Assembly: GCA_034189725.1 (NCBI GenBank) | Contig: JAXHUK010000025.1 | Coordinates: 1 to 5,143, forward strand | From: JAXHUK01 sp034189725 | Lineage (GTDB): Bacteria > Chloroflexota > Dehalococcoidia > SZUA-161 | Direction: 5' to 3' | Length of the DNA stretch: 5,143 nt | Shown: in pieces, positions 4,697 to 5,143 of the stretch | How positions within the stretch are numbered: position 1 is the first letter of the stretch | Layout: each line of letters opens with the position of its first letter | Made by a program: the position numbers and the translations under genes | Notes under the pieces: generated by a model | Told to the model about the DNA's origin: nothing | What the model saw: the letters and a program-made list of their open reading frames with translations, nothing else | Databases searched by the model: none

Positions 4697-5143
4697 GTAG
4701 AAGCCAGGTCTAAAAATCTACCAGTGAGAGATATTACTCCGCTGCCCAAACATGTAGCGATTATTATGGATGGAAACGGGAGATGGGCAGAAAAGCGTGG
4801 TTTACCCCGACTCGCTGGTCATCATGCGGGCACCAACAATGTCCGTGAAGTCGTTGAATGTTTTAATCGTTACAAGGTAAAAAACCTCACTCTCTATGCT
4901 TTCTCCACAGAAAACTGGAGCCGCCCCGGGGAGGAGGTCAACGGATTGCTGAGTATTCTCGCCTTGATGATCGACCGGGAAACTCAAGCCCTGCATCAGA
5001 ACAAAGTCAAGCTTGGCTATCTGGGACGACTGACCGGGCTGCCACCAGAACTACAAACCAAGGTTCACTATGCGGTTGATCTAACGAATAGCAATCCAGG
5101 GATGATCCTGAATGTCGCTTTCGATTACGGCGGCCGTGCCGAG
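4694..5143 (+). CDS. uppS: Undecaprenyl diphosphate synthase (cis-prenyltransferase), 3'-truncated
   Basis: This enzyme adds isopentenyl diphosphate units in cis to farnesyl diphosphate to build the lipid carrier of peptidoglycan and other wall polymers, at the cytoplasmic face of the membrane. The window shows 150 codons; the family is about 240-260 residues, so roughly 100 C-terminal residues lie beyond the right edge. The motif HVAIIMDGNGRWA (20-32) carries the catalytic Asp26, numbered as in E. coli, followed by the pyrophosphate-binding Arg30 and the helix GHHAG (42-46). The motif FSTENWSRP begins near residue 71. The visible end NVAFDYGGRAE is the conserved region before the truncation. 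The start is TTG at 4694, 18 bases after frr. The missing C-terminal RxG/SxR substrate motif lies off-window. A short-chain cis-prenyltransferase paralogue is possible, but the frr neighbourhood favours the housekeeping enzyme. Confidence 0.95.
   Translation, partial: MVEARSKNLPVRDITPLPKHVAIIMDGNGRWAEKRGLPRLAGHHAGTNNVREVVECFNRYKVKNLTLYAFSTENWSRPGEEVNGLLSILALMIDRETQALHQNKVKLGYLGRLTGLPPELQTKVHYAVDLTNSNPGMILNVAFDYGGRAE

Noticed and set aside
1..5143. Search for CRISPR arrays, transposon ends, tRNA or rRNA genes
   Set aside because: No repeated spacer structure, terminal inverted repeats, transposase motifs, or tRNA/rRNA sequences were seen; the window is nearly filled by housekeeping genes.

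Overview
The window holds chromosomal housekeeping genes from a bacterium of roughly balanced base composition. Two features point tentatively to Chloroflexota, perhaps a Dehalococcoidia-like lineage: a short, single-lobed EF-Ts of 173 residues, and an exact HrcA-type CIRCE operator. The gene order rpsB-tsf-pyrH-frr-uppS is shared by many phyla and does not settle the taxonomy. The organism call is inference.

Layout. (1) Bases 2-820, plus strand: the 3' five-sixths of hemB (porphobilinogen synthase, haem/corrinoid precursor synthesis), cut by the left edge. (2) Bases 818-852: a hairpin with a T-tract that reads as an intrinsic terminator on the minus strand, between the convergent hemB and dtd. 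(3) Bases 868-1649, minus strand: a two-gene operon, an FmdB-family zinc-ribbon protein followed by dtd (D-aminoacyl-tRNA deacylase). The genes are joined by a 4-base TTGA stop/start overlap. (4) Bases 1650-1906: a divergent control region with a good minus-strand promoter (TTGACA-N17-TAAATT), a perfect CIRCE inverted repeat over its predicted transcription start, and a weaker plus-strand promoter candidate for rpsB. (5) Bases 1907-5143, plus strand: rpsB, tsf, pyrH, frr and the first 150 codons of uppS.

How the genes work together. The rightward cluster links ribosome assembly (S2), elongation (EF-Ts), pyrimidine nucleotide supply (UMP kinase), ribosome recycling (RRF) and lipid-carrier synthesis for the cell wall (UppS). 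Tight spacing and overlaps suggest translational coupling, broken only by a 169-base gap between pyrH and frr. The leftward operon pairs a small zinc ribbon of unknown biochemical role with a translation quality-control enzyme. The placement of CIRCE predicts that HrcA represses this operon and that heat stress induces it.

The most notable point is the CIRCE operator in front of fmdB-dtd rather than a chaperone operon. No mobile element, CRISPR array, tRNA or rRNA is visible, and nothing here amounts to a wholly new system.
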